From positions 1 to 64,000 of the forward strand of contig CAZZLW010000036.1 of NCBI GenBank assembly GCA_964654605.1: a stretch of DNA of 64,000 bases. Reading direction: 5' to 3'. How positions within the stretch are numbered: the stretch's first letter is position 1; every line of letters starts with the position of its first letter. Made by a program: the position numbers and the translations under genes. The notes under the pieces were generated by a model. That model did no database searches, was not told the DNA's origin, and saw nothing but the letters and a program-made list of their open reading frames with translations. This document shows, piece by piece, positions 51,550 through 60,100 of this stretch. The stretch comes from Raineya sp964654605 (GTDB taxonomy: Bacteria; Bacteroidota; Bacteroidia; Cytophagales; Thermonemataceae).

Positions 51550-52721
51550 TCTTTTTCAAATGATATAGGAATTTGAAAAGGGTCTTTCATAGCAGTACGC
51601 TGAATGATAATTTCTGCAACGCTATCATTAGTAATTTGTAAATATTGTTTGATGTCATTACGTAGTGCGGCAGGAATAATATGGCTACCTTCCTCGCCTT
51701 GGTATATTACCAAAAGTACCTCCTCTAACTGAATACCTTTATTGTTTAGCAGTTCGTAGCTATGTGTAGTGAGAATTACTTGTCTTTCACCTTGTTTCTT
51801 TTTTTGTAATACATAAATAATATCTGCGAGTTGTTGAACAATGGCACTATGCAAAGAAAGTTCAGGCTCTTCCAAAAGAACAGGCTTATTGCCGTCTAAA
51901 AGCACCCAAAGCAAAGCAATAAGCCTTAAAGTGCCATCTGAAAAGTATTTTTCAGTATGCTTAACACCTTTGGCACGCCACTGCTTAAAGGTTGCTTCTA
52001 AATGAGGTGTGCCTAATTCATCTGTTTCAAGCGATAGTTTTTCAAAATTTGGTAAAATGATTTTTAAGGCTTTTTCAATGCGTCTTAAATAGGCATTGCG
52101 AGTATTTTTATTGAGTGTTTGAATTCGCTCAAAAAAGTTTCTGCCATAATAATCTTCGCTTTTAGAGGTTTTGAGAAAAGATTGAGGTTCTCGCAATAAT
52201 TGAGGAATGAGATGCAAATAAGTAATTTCGTTCAGAAAATCAATAAAAGGCTTGAAGTTGAAATTGATAGAGGCTTGTTCAATATGGGTAAATTCTAAAA
52301 GATATTCGTTGGGTTCGTTGTTATTTTTTCTATCAATCCAAATGGTATCTGTCAAAAGATTTTTGAGAAATTCACGCTTTACCACTGCTTTCAATTCGGC
52401 TATGCCACCACCTGTTTGGTTGAAAGTAAGTTCATATTCCCATTCAGCTTGATTTTGATGATTAGAAATGACTATTGCAATGCTTACATCTGAATTGCTA
52501 CGAGAGGCTATGCAACGAATTTTAGAAACCCCACCTCTTAAAGCTACTGCTTCTTGTAAGCTACCACTCTGTTTGACAATATCTCGTAAAAAGCGAATAG
52601 CATCTAAAAAATTGCTTTTACCCGAAGCATTGGGACCTACAATAAATGTGCGTTTTTGTAAGGAGACTTCAATTTCTTTGAAGTTTTTCCAGTTGATAAG
52701 TTTGATTTTAGAAATGTACAT
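51546..52721 (-). CDS. OLD/RecF-like AAA-type ATPase, first gene of a two-gene module
   Basis: A 391-residue ABC-class ATPase without membrane segments. Walker A is GPNASGKS at residues 29-36. The signature-like motif is SDGTLR at 261-266, Walker B with catalytic glutamate is VLLEEPE at 281-287, and the switch histidine is His320 in ILTTHSYELL. A helical insert (about 160-230) separates the two halves. The gene lacks its own C-terminal TOPRIM domain, unlike OLD nuclease; that function seems to be supplied in trans by the DUF4276 gene overlapping its stop codon. It probably senses a phage or DNA structure and controls its partner; this role is not shown. Confidence 0.85.
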   Translation of the reverse strand: MYISKIKLINWKNFKEIEVSLQKRTFIVGPNASGKSNFLDAIRFLRDIVKQSGSLQEAVALRGGVSKIRCIASRSNSDVSIAIVISNHQNQAEWEYELTFNQTGGGIAELKAVVKREFLKNLLTDTIWIDRKNNNEPNEYLLEFTHIEQASINFNFKPFIDFLNEITYLHLIPQLLREPQSFLKTSKSEDYYGRNFFERIQTLNKNTRNAYLRRIEKALKIILPNFEKLSLETDELGTPHLEATFKQWRAKGVKHTEKYFSDGTLRLIALLWVLLDGNKPVLLEEPELSLHSAIVQQLADIIYVLQKKKQGERQVILTTHSYELLNNKGIQLEEVLLVIYQGEEGSHIIPAALRNDIKQYLQITNDSVAEIIIQRTAMKDPFQIPISFEKE

Positions 52722-52738
52722 CTTACATTTTCTTTTAG

Positions 52739-52774
52739 CAAAGATATGAATTTCCTTAAAAACGAGTAACTTTG
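52739..52774. promoter_or_regulatory. Back-to-back -7 elements: ATPase module and endonuclease/exonuclease/phosphatase gene
   Basis: Minus strand TATCTTTG (52739-52746) lies 17 bases before the ATPase ATG. Plus strand TAACTTTG (52767-52774) lies 48 bases before the ATG at 52823. Good -33 boxes are not evident on either strand, and each would overlap the opposite -7 box. Confidence 0.4.
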
Positions 52775-52822
52775 AAACGGATTTTTTACCATTTCAGGTG
52801 TTCAATCTTAACCATTTTGCCT

Positions 52823-53878
52823 ATGCGTTTTATATTGCTTTTTTTAGCCTTTGCCGCTTTTAGTTCTGTGCAAGCACAGAAAAAATCAAAGAAAAAAATG
52901 CCCAAAAATTTGCTTACGATAGCATTTTACAATCAAGAAAATCTTTTTGATACCGAAGACGACCCCACGATTGATGATTCGGAGTTTCTGCCTACTTCTG
53001 CCAATCAGTGGGACGAGGCAAAGTATCGGAAAAAACTTGCTAATATGGCGTATGCTATTAGCACCATAGGGCATAATGCTCCTGATATTTTAGGACTTTG
53101 TGAGGTTGAAAACAGAAGGGTATTGGAAGATTTGGTGAAGCAGGAAAGTCTTGCCAAATACAATTATGGCATTGTGCATTACAATTCGCCTGACGAAAGA
53201 GGGATAGATGTTGCTTTGCTTTACAAAAAAAATGTCTTTACACCTTTTGCCGATAAAAGTATCCGTATTGAGCTACCCAACGGCGATAAAACTCGCGATG
53301 TACTATTTGTTTCAGGTATTTTAGGTAAAAAAGATACCCTTCACGTCTTTGTAGTGCATTTTCCTTCGCGAAGAGGGGGCTTGGAAGCCAGCGAACCTCG
53401 TAGAATAATAGCCGCTACCAAAGTAAGACAAGCCGTAGATTCACTTTTGCAGAGAAATCCCAAAAGCAATATTCTTTTGATGGGCGATTGGAACGATGAG
53501 CCAGATAATAAAAGCATTATAGAAGTTTTGAAAGCCAAAGGAGATATGCAAAATTTACAAGCAGGCGATTTGTTTAATCCTATGGCTCGGCTCAAAGCTG
53601 AAGGATTGGGTTCTCACGCTCATTACAATAGCCAAGAGAAAAAAGTAGAATGGAACGTGCTTGACCAAGTTATTCTATCACAAAACTTACTTGACCGAAA
53701 AAGTAAATTGCAGTATCTACCAAACTCGGCTACTATCTATAAGCCCGAATTTCTTTTACAACAAGAGCCACCCCAGTACAAAGGACAACCCTTGCGAACT
53801 TTTGCAGGAAAACGCTATTTGGCGGGTTATAGCGACCATTTTCCTGTTTTTGTAAATCTCTTACCCAAAGGAAAGTAA
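52823..53878 (+). CDS. Secreted endonuclease/exonuclease/phosphatase family protein
   Basis: A 351-residue exported protein: the signal peptide MRFILLFLAFAAFSSVQAQ is followed by a basic stretch (KKSKKKMPK). The DNase I-like fold is marked by TIAFYNQENLFD (Asn), ILGLCEVENRRVLEDL (catalytic Glu), DERGIDVALLYKK, FVVHFPSRRGG, LLMGDWNDEPDN (Asp-x-Asn) and the C-terminal YSDHFPVF (Asp-His). All catalytic positions are present. Substrates could be extracellular DNA/RNA or phosphoesters. The upstream in-frame ATG at 52772 is not used because it precedes the signal peptide by 17 unrelated residues. Confidence 0.92.
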   Translation: MRFILLFLAFAAFSSVQAQKKSKKKMPKNLLTIAFYNQENLFDTEDDPTIDDSEFLPTSANQWDEAKYRKKLANMAYAISTIGHNAPDILGLCEVENRRVLEDLVKQESLAKYNYGIVHYNSPDERGIDVALLYKKNVFTPFADKSIRIELPNGDKTRDVLFVSGILGKKDTLHVFVVHFPSRRGGLEASEPRRIIAATKVRQAVDSLLQRNPKSNILLMGDWNDEPDNKSIIEVLKAKGDMQNLQAGDLFNPMARLKAEGLGSHAHYNSQEKKVEWNVLDQVILSQNLLDRKSKLQYLPNSATIYKPEFLLQQEPPQYKGQPLRTFAGKRYLAGYSDHFPVFVNLLPKGK

Positions 53879-53917
53879 GTTCCAAGATAATTTGTAAGAA
53901 GAAAAACGCTTGATATT

Positions 53918-54160
53918 ATGCAAGTCAGTGTAGAATTGAGCCTTTATCCTTTAAGCAAAGATTTTGAGCAAATAATTTTAGATTTCATTGAAAAACTGAA
54001 AGATAGTTCTTTGGAAGTGCAGACCAACGGAATGAGTACGCAAGTTTTTGGTGAAATGGATATAATTATGGAAAAAATTGGAAAAGCAATGAAAGAAGTC
54101 TATGCCGAAAACAAAGCAATATTGGTAATGAAAATGGGGAAAGGAACGTTGAAATTATAG
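53918..54160 (+). CDS. YkoF/MTH1187-like thiamine-binding domain protein
   Basis: An 80-residue ferredoxin-like-fold protein with the family start VSVELSLYPLSKDFEQIILDFIEKL, the conserved NGMSTQVFGEMD segment and the final strand AILVMKMGKGT. Relatives bind thiamine or hydroxymethylpyrimidine. No TPP riboswitch is visible upstream, and no transport genes are adjacent. It follows the previous gene by 39 bp and ends before the hairpin 54222-54252. Confidence 0.82.
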   Translation: MQVSVELSLYPLSKDFEQIILDFIEKLKDSSLEVQTNGMSTQVFGEMDIIMEKIGKAMKEVYAENKAILVMKMGKGTLKL

Positions 54161-54221
54161 CAATAAGAGGATAAAAGGACGTGATTTCTTTCTTCTTTAA
54201 GAAATTTAGAAAGATTTTTAT

Positions 54222-54252
54222 GCGGCAACATCGCTATTAGCGATGTTGCCGC
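54222..54252. terminator. Perfect 14-bp palindrome between the thiamine-binding-like gene and nuoF
   Basis: Bases 54222-54235 pair with 54239-54252 around the loop ATT. Both flanking genes end here, so it suits bidirectional termination, though U-runs are poor. One arm is closely related to that of the palindrome at 36-68. Confidence 0.7.
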
Positions 54253-54260
54253 TTTAATAA

Positions 54261-55604
54261 CTATACTGCCACAGGCATACCTTGATAAACAGCCCCTTTT
54301 TTGGTAGCTTCGTGAGGATATTTGACGTGCCACTCAAATTCATCTCTGAAATGCCTTACTGCTGATTGTACAGGCCAAGCCGCCGCTTCGCCCAAAGGGC
54401 AAATTGTTTTGCCTTCAATATTATTAGCAATGCCTACAAGTAAATCTATGTCTTGCATTGTGCCTTTGCCATATTCTATTTTTTGCAAAACTTTTTCAAG
54501 CCAGCCTGTACCTTCGCGACAAGGGCTACATTGCCCACAAGATTCGTGATGATAAAACTTGGCAAGGCTCAAAGTATTTTTTACAATACACACGCTTTCG
54601 TCCATAACTATAAAGCCACCCGAACCGAGCATTGTGCCTGTCTGAAAACCGCCGTCATTGAGCGATTCGTAAGTCATTAGTCTTGGCTCGCCTTTGGCTG
54701 TTTTGAGTATCAGATGGGCAGGTAATACAGGCACCGAAGAACCTCCTGCAATTACGGCTTTCAATTTTTTTCCATTCTTAATTCCCCCGCAATATTCATC
54801 AGAATAAATAAACTCTTCCACAGGTACGCCCAACTCAATTTCATAAACACCGGGTTTATTGATATGCCCGCAAGCCGAGATGAGTTTTGTTCCTGTACTT
54901 TTGCCAATACCAATTTTAGCATACTCTTCGCCGCCGTTATTTACTATCCAAGAGACAGAAGCAATGGTTTCTACATTATTTACCACCGTAGGGCAACCAT
55001 ACAAACCTTTTACAGCAGGGAAAGGGGGTTTATTGCGAGGATTGCCGCGTTTGCCTTCTAAACTTTCCAAAAGAGCTGTTTCTTCTCCACAAATATAAGC
55101 CCCTCCGCCGGGGTGTACGTACAAATCCAAGCTATAGTCGGTGCCGAGAATGTTTTTGCCTAAAAATCCTGCATTATAGGCTTCGGCGATAGCTTTTTCT
55201 AATATTTTTATCACGTAAAGCATTTCACCTCTTACGTAAATGTAAGAAGTTCTTGCTCCCAAAGCATAGCTGGAAACAATCATTCCTTCAATGAGAGCGT
55301 GAGGAATGTGGCTCATCAGGTATCTATCTTTGAAAGTTCCGGGCTCGGATTCATCAGCATTGCAAACCAAATAGCGAGGTACGCCTTCGGGTTTTGCCAA
55401 AAAACTCCACTTCATACCCGCAGGGAAACCTGCTCCGCCACGCCCCCGCAAGCCCGATTTTTTGACCTCTTCGGTAACTTCGTCGGGTGTCATTGTTTTA
55501 AGGGCTTTTTCTACGGCACGATAGCCCCCCATTTTGCGATACACCTCAAAGGTTTCAATTCCTGGAACGTTGATATGCTCGGTGAGAATTTTAATGCCTG
55601 CCAT
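54261..55604 (-). CDS. nuoF: NADH-quinone oxidoreductase subunit F
   Basis: This subunit of complex I oxidises NADH with FMN and passes electrons to a [4Fe-4S] cluster on the cytoplasmic arm. It has 447 residues. The FMN/NADH site blocks are GLRGRGGAGFPAGMKW, YLVCNADESEPGTFKDR, and GAYICGEETALLESLEGKRG with NKPPFPA. An SLBB domain follows. The cluster ligands are in SCGQCSPCREGTGW (three Cys) and CPLGEAAAWPVQSA (one Cys). nuoE does not immediately precede it; the 115-bp space upstream holds no gene. The short nuoG-like gene lies 42 kb away. Confidence 0.97.
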   Translation of the reverse strand: MAGIKILTEHINVPGIETFEVYRKMGGYRAVEKALKTMTPDEVTEEVKKSGLRGRGGAGFPAGMKWSFLAKPEGVPRYLVCNADESEPGTFKDRYLMSHIPHALIEGMIVSSYALGARTSYIYVRGEMLYVIKILEKAIAEAYNAGFLGKNILGTDYSLDLYVHPGGGAYICGEETALLESLEGKRGNPRNKPPFPAVKGLYGCPTVVNNVETIASVSWIVNNGGEEYAKIGIGKSTGTKLISACGHINKPGVYEIELGVPVEEFIYSDEYCGGIKNGKKLKAVIAGGSSVPVLPAHLILKTAKGEPRLMTYESLNDGGFQTGTMLGSGGFIVMDESVCIVKNTLSLAKFYHHESCGQCSPCREGTGWLEKVLQKIEYGKGTMQDIDLLVGIANNIEGKTICPLGEAAAWPVQSAVRHFRDEFEWHVKYPHEATKKGAVYQGMPVAV

Positions 55605-55719
55605 ATACCAAAATTTATGCTATAAAAAAATGTGCAAACGAAATGTTTTAGATTTTTTCCAAAAATAAAAAAATTTGTTTGTTACTCAATTAGTATGAGG
55701 CGAATTTTTCACAAAAAAT

Positions 55720-57093
55720 TCATTGATACAAATGCTTATCCAAGAAAATCACTTTTTTAATTTCACGGATTTGCTCGTTATTTGCCAAAGCAGGGCGGCG
55801 TTCGGTAGCGGTAAAAGTAAAAATAGGAACTGCTTGCACCATTTTGCCCTGATAAAAATAAGTATGCAAGAAAAACCCTTGTCTTACGCCAATTCGGTGG
55901 ATTTGGTCAAAGAGAAAGTTGCCAAAGCCGTGAAAAATAGGTTTGCCTTTGTAGAACTCAACTTGCTGAACCTGATGGGCTTGCGAACCATACACAAAAT
56001 CTGCCCCCCAATCCAAAAGATACTTAGTAATTTTAGCTTGACTTTTGGTAGGGGCATAAGAATCGGTTTCATCAAATTGCACCGAAGCGATGATATAGCT
56101 AATATCAGGATTTTTGCGTAAATCTTGCAATATTTGCATTACTTTAAGGCTATCGTAAGCTGCCGCTCCTACGCTATTGCCACGTCTGCCTGCACATTCA
56201 TTTACAGGGCAACTTTCGTTAAAGCCCACCATAGCAATTTTTTTGCCGTCTTTCAGCGTAAGAATTAGCGGCTTGTAGGCATCTTCTACGCTCAATCCGC
56301 CGCCAAAAATTTGCATACCATTTGCTTTGTACCACTCATAAGTTTTGATGTAGCCCTCTTTGCCGTAATCCAAATTATGATTGCCCGTCAGTTCTACAAT
56401 ATTTACCCCCAATTTGGTAAAGATTTCCAAATGTTTGGTTTTCATACAAAAACGCATACCCGGAACATACTCACATTTTTCGGTAGCACTTACTTCGTTG
56501 CTGATATGCAAAAAGTCGCTTCCTTTTACTCTTTCCAAAATGTTGGCTAAAAGCCAATCGGTGCCATACTGGTCGGTGGCTCGCCCCATATAACGCGTAA
56601 CAGCAGTAGTGCCTGTAAGTGTGAAGCGGGTAATTTTTTGCTTGAAATCAAATTTTTCTTTGGCTTCGCTCCAAGCGTAAAGCGGATATTTTTCAGCATT
56701 CTGAAAAAAATACAAGCTATCTATTGCAAGAGCCTTGAATTGCGGCGTACTTTCGGAAAGTAAAACAAGTAGCAAGCTGTTTTTGGCAAGTGGGGCAAAT
56801 TCACGAATGTTTTTTAATTTTTTGAGGCTGGCTGTATTGCAAGAAAATACCTTTTTTACTCGTTCTGCCGAGTTTTCTAAAACATAGACTTCGCCTGCAC
56901 AAAACTTCTTTTGCAGTTCGGGCAAAGTGATGCTTTCAGCCTCTACGCCAAAACCCGTAAGCACCAAAATAGGTTCCGTGATTTCTTTACTGATTTGTGT
57001 GGTATCGGTTGTTTTTTTGCCTTGCGAAGGAGTACAACTTTGAAGCAAATACCAAGTTGTAGTAATAAGAAAAAAGTAACTGATGAGCTTCAT
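55720..57093 (-). CDS. CapA-family metallophosphatase-like lipoprotein
   Basis: A 457-residue lipoprotein: the signal MKLISYFFLITTTWYLLQSC gives the lipid-bearing Cys at residue 20. The first ~145 residues look like a separate domain of unknown fold (VLTGFGVEAESITLPELQKKF on). The CapA/PGA_cap part follows: TLTGTTAVTRYMGRATDQYG (which would hold the first metal ligand), HISNEVSATE, VNIVELTGNHNLDYGKEGYIKTYEWYK, MVGFNESCP, and FVYGSQAHQVQQVEFYKGKPIFHGFGNFLFDQ. The classical first-metal Asp-x-His pair is not obvious, since GTTAVTR replaces GDxxxxR, so activity may be altered. A terminator at 57124-57139 separates it from the CHAT gene. Confidence 0.85.
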   Translation of the reverse strand: MKLISYFFLITTTWYLLQSCTPSQGKKTTDTTQISKEITEPILVLTGFGVEAESITLPELQKKFCAGEVYVLENSAERVKKVFSCNTASLKKLKNIREFAPLAKNSLLLVLLSESTPQFKALAIDSLYFFQNAEKYPLYAWSEAKEKFDFKQKITRFTLTGTTAVTRYMGRATDQYGTDWLLANILERVKGSDFLHISNEVSATEKCEYVPGMRFCMKTKHLEIFTKLGVNIVELTGNHNLDYGKEGYIKTYEWYKANGMQIFGGGLSVEDAYKPLILTLKDGKKIAMVGFNESCPVNECAGRRGNSVGAAAYDSLKVMQILQDLRKNPDISYIIASVQFDETDSYAPTKSQAKITKYLLDWGADFVYGSQAHQVQQVEFYKGKPIFHGFGNFLFDQIHRIGVRQGFFLHTYFYQGKMVQAVPIFTFTATERRPALANNEQIREIKKVIFLDKHLYQ

Positions 57094-57107
57094 TTTTTTG
57101 TTTTTTG

Positions 57108-57115
57108 CAAAAGTA
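57108..57115 (-). promoter_or_regulatory. Possible -7 element of the CapA-like gene
   Basis: The minus strand reads TACTTTTG, matching TAnnTTTG, 14 bases before the ATG at 57093. No clear -33 box is seen; the CHAT-gene terminator occupies that place. Confidence 0.35.
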
Positions 57116-57123
57116 AGAAAAAA

Positions 57124-57139
57124 AGGGCTTTGTAGCCCT
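57124..57139 (-). terminator. Terminator of the CHAT gene
   Basis: A 6-bp GC-rich stem (57124-57129 with 57134-57139), with a TTGT loop on the plus strand, is followed on the minus strand by eight or more T residues. Confidence 0.75.
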
Positions 57140-57163
57140 ACATTAAGCCTAATTTGAAAAATT

Positions 57164-60100
57164 TTACTCGCCCAACATTACAAAACCTGCCCAATAGTAA
57201 GGGTGTTTGTATTTTTCACGTATCTGCTTTTGGGCGTTTCTGAAAGCCTGTACTTGATTTGGATTTTTGAGCAGTTCGCTATAAAAACTTTGCATAAGTT
57301 CTTGGGTAGCGGTATCATCTACTTTCCATAGGCTCATAATCAGGTTTTTAGCTCCTGCAATTCGGAAGGCTCTTTGCAGACCATAAACGCCTTCGCCTGC
57401 TTGTACTTTGCCCAAACCTGTTTCGCAAGCCGAAAGCACTACCAAATTCACATTATCCAAAGGTAAATTCATAATTTCGTAGGCAGTCAGGATACCATCT
57501 TCTTGGTCGGGGGAGCGTTTGGCATTTACAAAATAATCAGTAACACCTGCTAGTATCAAGCCCGAACGCAGTAGAGGGTCGTTGCTTTCTTGTGAGCCTT
57601 CTGCAATTTCGGTGCTAATGATAGCATTGCTTCGCTCCTCAAAATCGGAAGGAATGAAAAAGCCGTGAGTTGCCAAATGTAAAAGATTGTACTGCCCCAT
57701 TTCTTTTTTCAAGTTAGTTTCGGTGGCTTCGGCACGTAAAAGTTTTTTTACTTGCAAGCCGTTTAGCTTCTGCAAAATGCTTTCAATATTGCTTATTTCC
57801 TTATCGGTAGCGGGCAAACTTATAAAAACAGGGTTTTGTATCCAATAACTACTCTGCTCGTCCAAATTGATAGCATCGGCATTGATTTTTAGATTGTTAT
57901 CAATTTGGTAAAAAGGATTACCCAGAAGTAGTGCTTTGCCTTGCAGTTTGGTGGCAGTGGATTTTTCTAATAAATCTTTGGCACTTGTTAGAAAAATAAT
58001 ATCAGCTCTATCCCAGAGATACTCGTTTTTTTCGGTATCCCAAAGGGCAAGCGGATTGATTTGTGAATAAACACCATCGGGAGAGTAGTAAATTTTTGGG
58101 GCATTGCCAATGAGTGTTTCCAAAGGTTTCCAGAAATTCTTGTAACTTTCTTTGTCTTCTTTTCGGAATTTGGCAGAGTTCTTGTAAAAATACAACTCTT
58201 CTTGTTCCAAAATTTTTCCATTGTTTAGGGTAAGCACTTCAGGATTTTTGCTATCCTTTTTTACTGCAAAAACTACGTACAAAACTTCTTTATTTTCACC
58301 TTGCACACGCAAAAATTCTAACCATACCTCTTTATCTGAAAGTCGTTTCTGAATATCTTTCCAAGAAATAACTTTGCTACTAAATGCTTCATCAAAGGCT
58401 TTGGATTTAGCTGAAAGAGATTTTTCAAGGTTTTTCGCTTTGTTTTCCAAACTATCCAAATTGATACCTCGGCGTTTCAGCTCGGCAGTGCCTAAATTGG
58501 ATAGCTTGGCAATCATTTCACGCAGTTTTACCCATTCGTCATATTGGGCGAGCAGTTGGGCGTCTTTGCTTGTCAAAATTTCTTTACGAGCTTTTCCTGT
58601 ACTATTGAGGATAATGCCTTTGGTCATTACGAGCAAATCCAGTGCTTCGCCTGCAAGAGCTTCGTTTTTAGGAATTTTACCTTTCACACAATTAGCCGTA
58701 AAAAGCACAAAATTATCCAAGTAAGGCTTATTTACAGCCCAAAACTGCCTTTTTTCATTTTCGCTCAAAGTGCTAAAATTTTTCTGAATGAGTGAGAGCG
58801 TATTTTGTGTAAGTTGCTGAAAAAGAGGCATAGCTACTTGAAATTTGCCTTGCTCTTGCAGAAGCATACAGAAATTGTTGAGGGTAGCCAAATAGTTGGG
58901 GTGCTTATCGCTCAGATTTGTTTTAAGAATAGCCAAAGCATCTTTGTAAAATTGTTCGGCTTGTGCAAATTGCTTGGTAGAGGTGTAAAGCACCGCCAAA
59001 TTGTTCATACTTGCGGCAATAATAGGGTGATTAGCCCCAAAAATTTTCTTGCGGATTTCCAAAGATTTTTTGTAGAGAGGTTCGGCTTTGGCATTTTGTT
59101 GTGTATTTTGGTAAAAGTTTGCCAAATTGTCCAGAGAGGTGGCATATTCAGGATTTTCTTCACCGAAAAGATTTTTCCGAATATTGAGAGCCTCTTGGTA
59201 AAGGGGTTCAGCTTTTTCAAAGTTGCCCGCTTTTTTGTACAGGCTTGCCAGTGCATTGAGCGTAACGGCATAGTCGGGATGCAGTTCGCCCAAAACTTCT
59301 TTGCGGATACTCAAACATTTCTGAAAATTGGTGATAGCTTCGCTGAAACGCCCCATTTTTCTTTGCAAATTTCCATAATTCTGAAGCACATTGGCATATT
59401 CAGCAGATTTTTCACCTGTTTGTTTCTGAAAAATACTCAAAGCAGTTTCGAAATAGGGCTCAGCTTCTTTGAACTTGCCCGCATCGCTGTACAATACGGC
59501 ATAATCGTTGAGCAGTTGGGCATATGCGGTGCTGTTTTCATCTGCTTTGGTAAAGCGAGCAAGGGCTTGTTTGTAGATTTGTTCGGCATCTTCGTAGCGT
59601 CCGAGCGATTTGTAAAGTTTAGCTAAATTGTTTTGTAATGTGGTAAAAGTGAAGTGTTTTTCGCCGAATTGCTTTTTACAAAAATCAATGGCTTTGCTGT
59701 AAAGTTTTTCGGCTTCTGTAAAGCGACCTTGATTTTTGTACAAATTGGCAACAATTTCCAAAGTTTCAATATAATCTACTTCTACACCCTGCATTTGCGA
59801 TTCATAGCTTTGCAAGGCTTGGATAAATAATTTTTCAGATTCTTGGTATTTGCCTGTTTCGTAATAAAAACCACCTAAATTGATAAGCCAAACAGGGTAA
59901 TTGGGCGAACTTTGAGCCGCAGAATTATTGATAAGTTGTTCGTAGTAGGGGCGAGCTTCTTTGTATTTGCGTAAAGCGGCAAAACAATCGGCTACATTGG
60001 CTAAACTTTTCCAGTAGTAAGGGTGATTTTCGCCAACCAATTCTTTGAGTTGTGGTAAAATTTGCTGATAAGTCTTGATGGCTTTTTCGTTTTCACCTCT

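Noticed and set aside
58805..59626. 273-codon open frame on the plus strand
   Set aside because: It is antisense to the TPR region of the CHAT gene. The repeated codons of the TPR units keep the opposite frame open, so its apparent repeats are a mirror effect.
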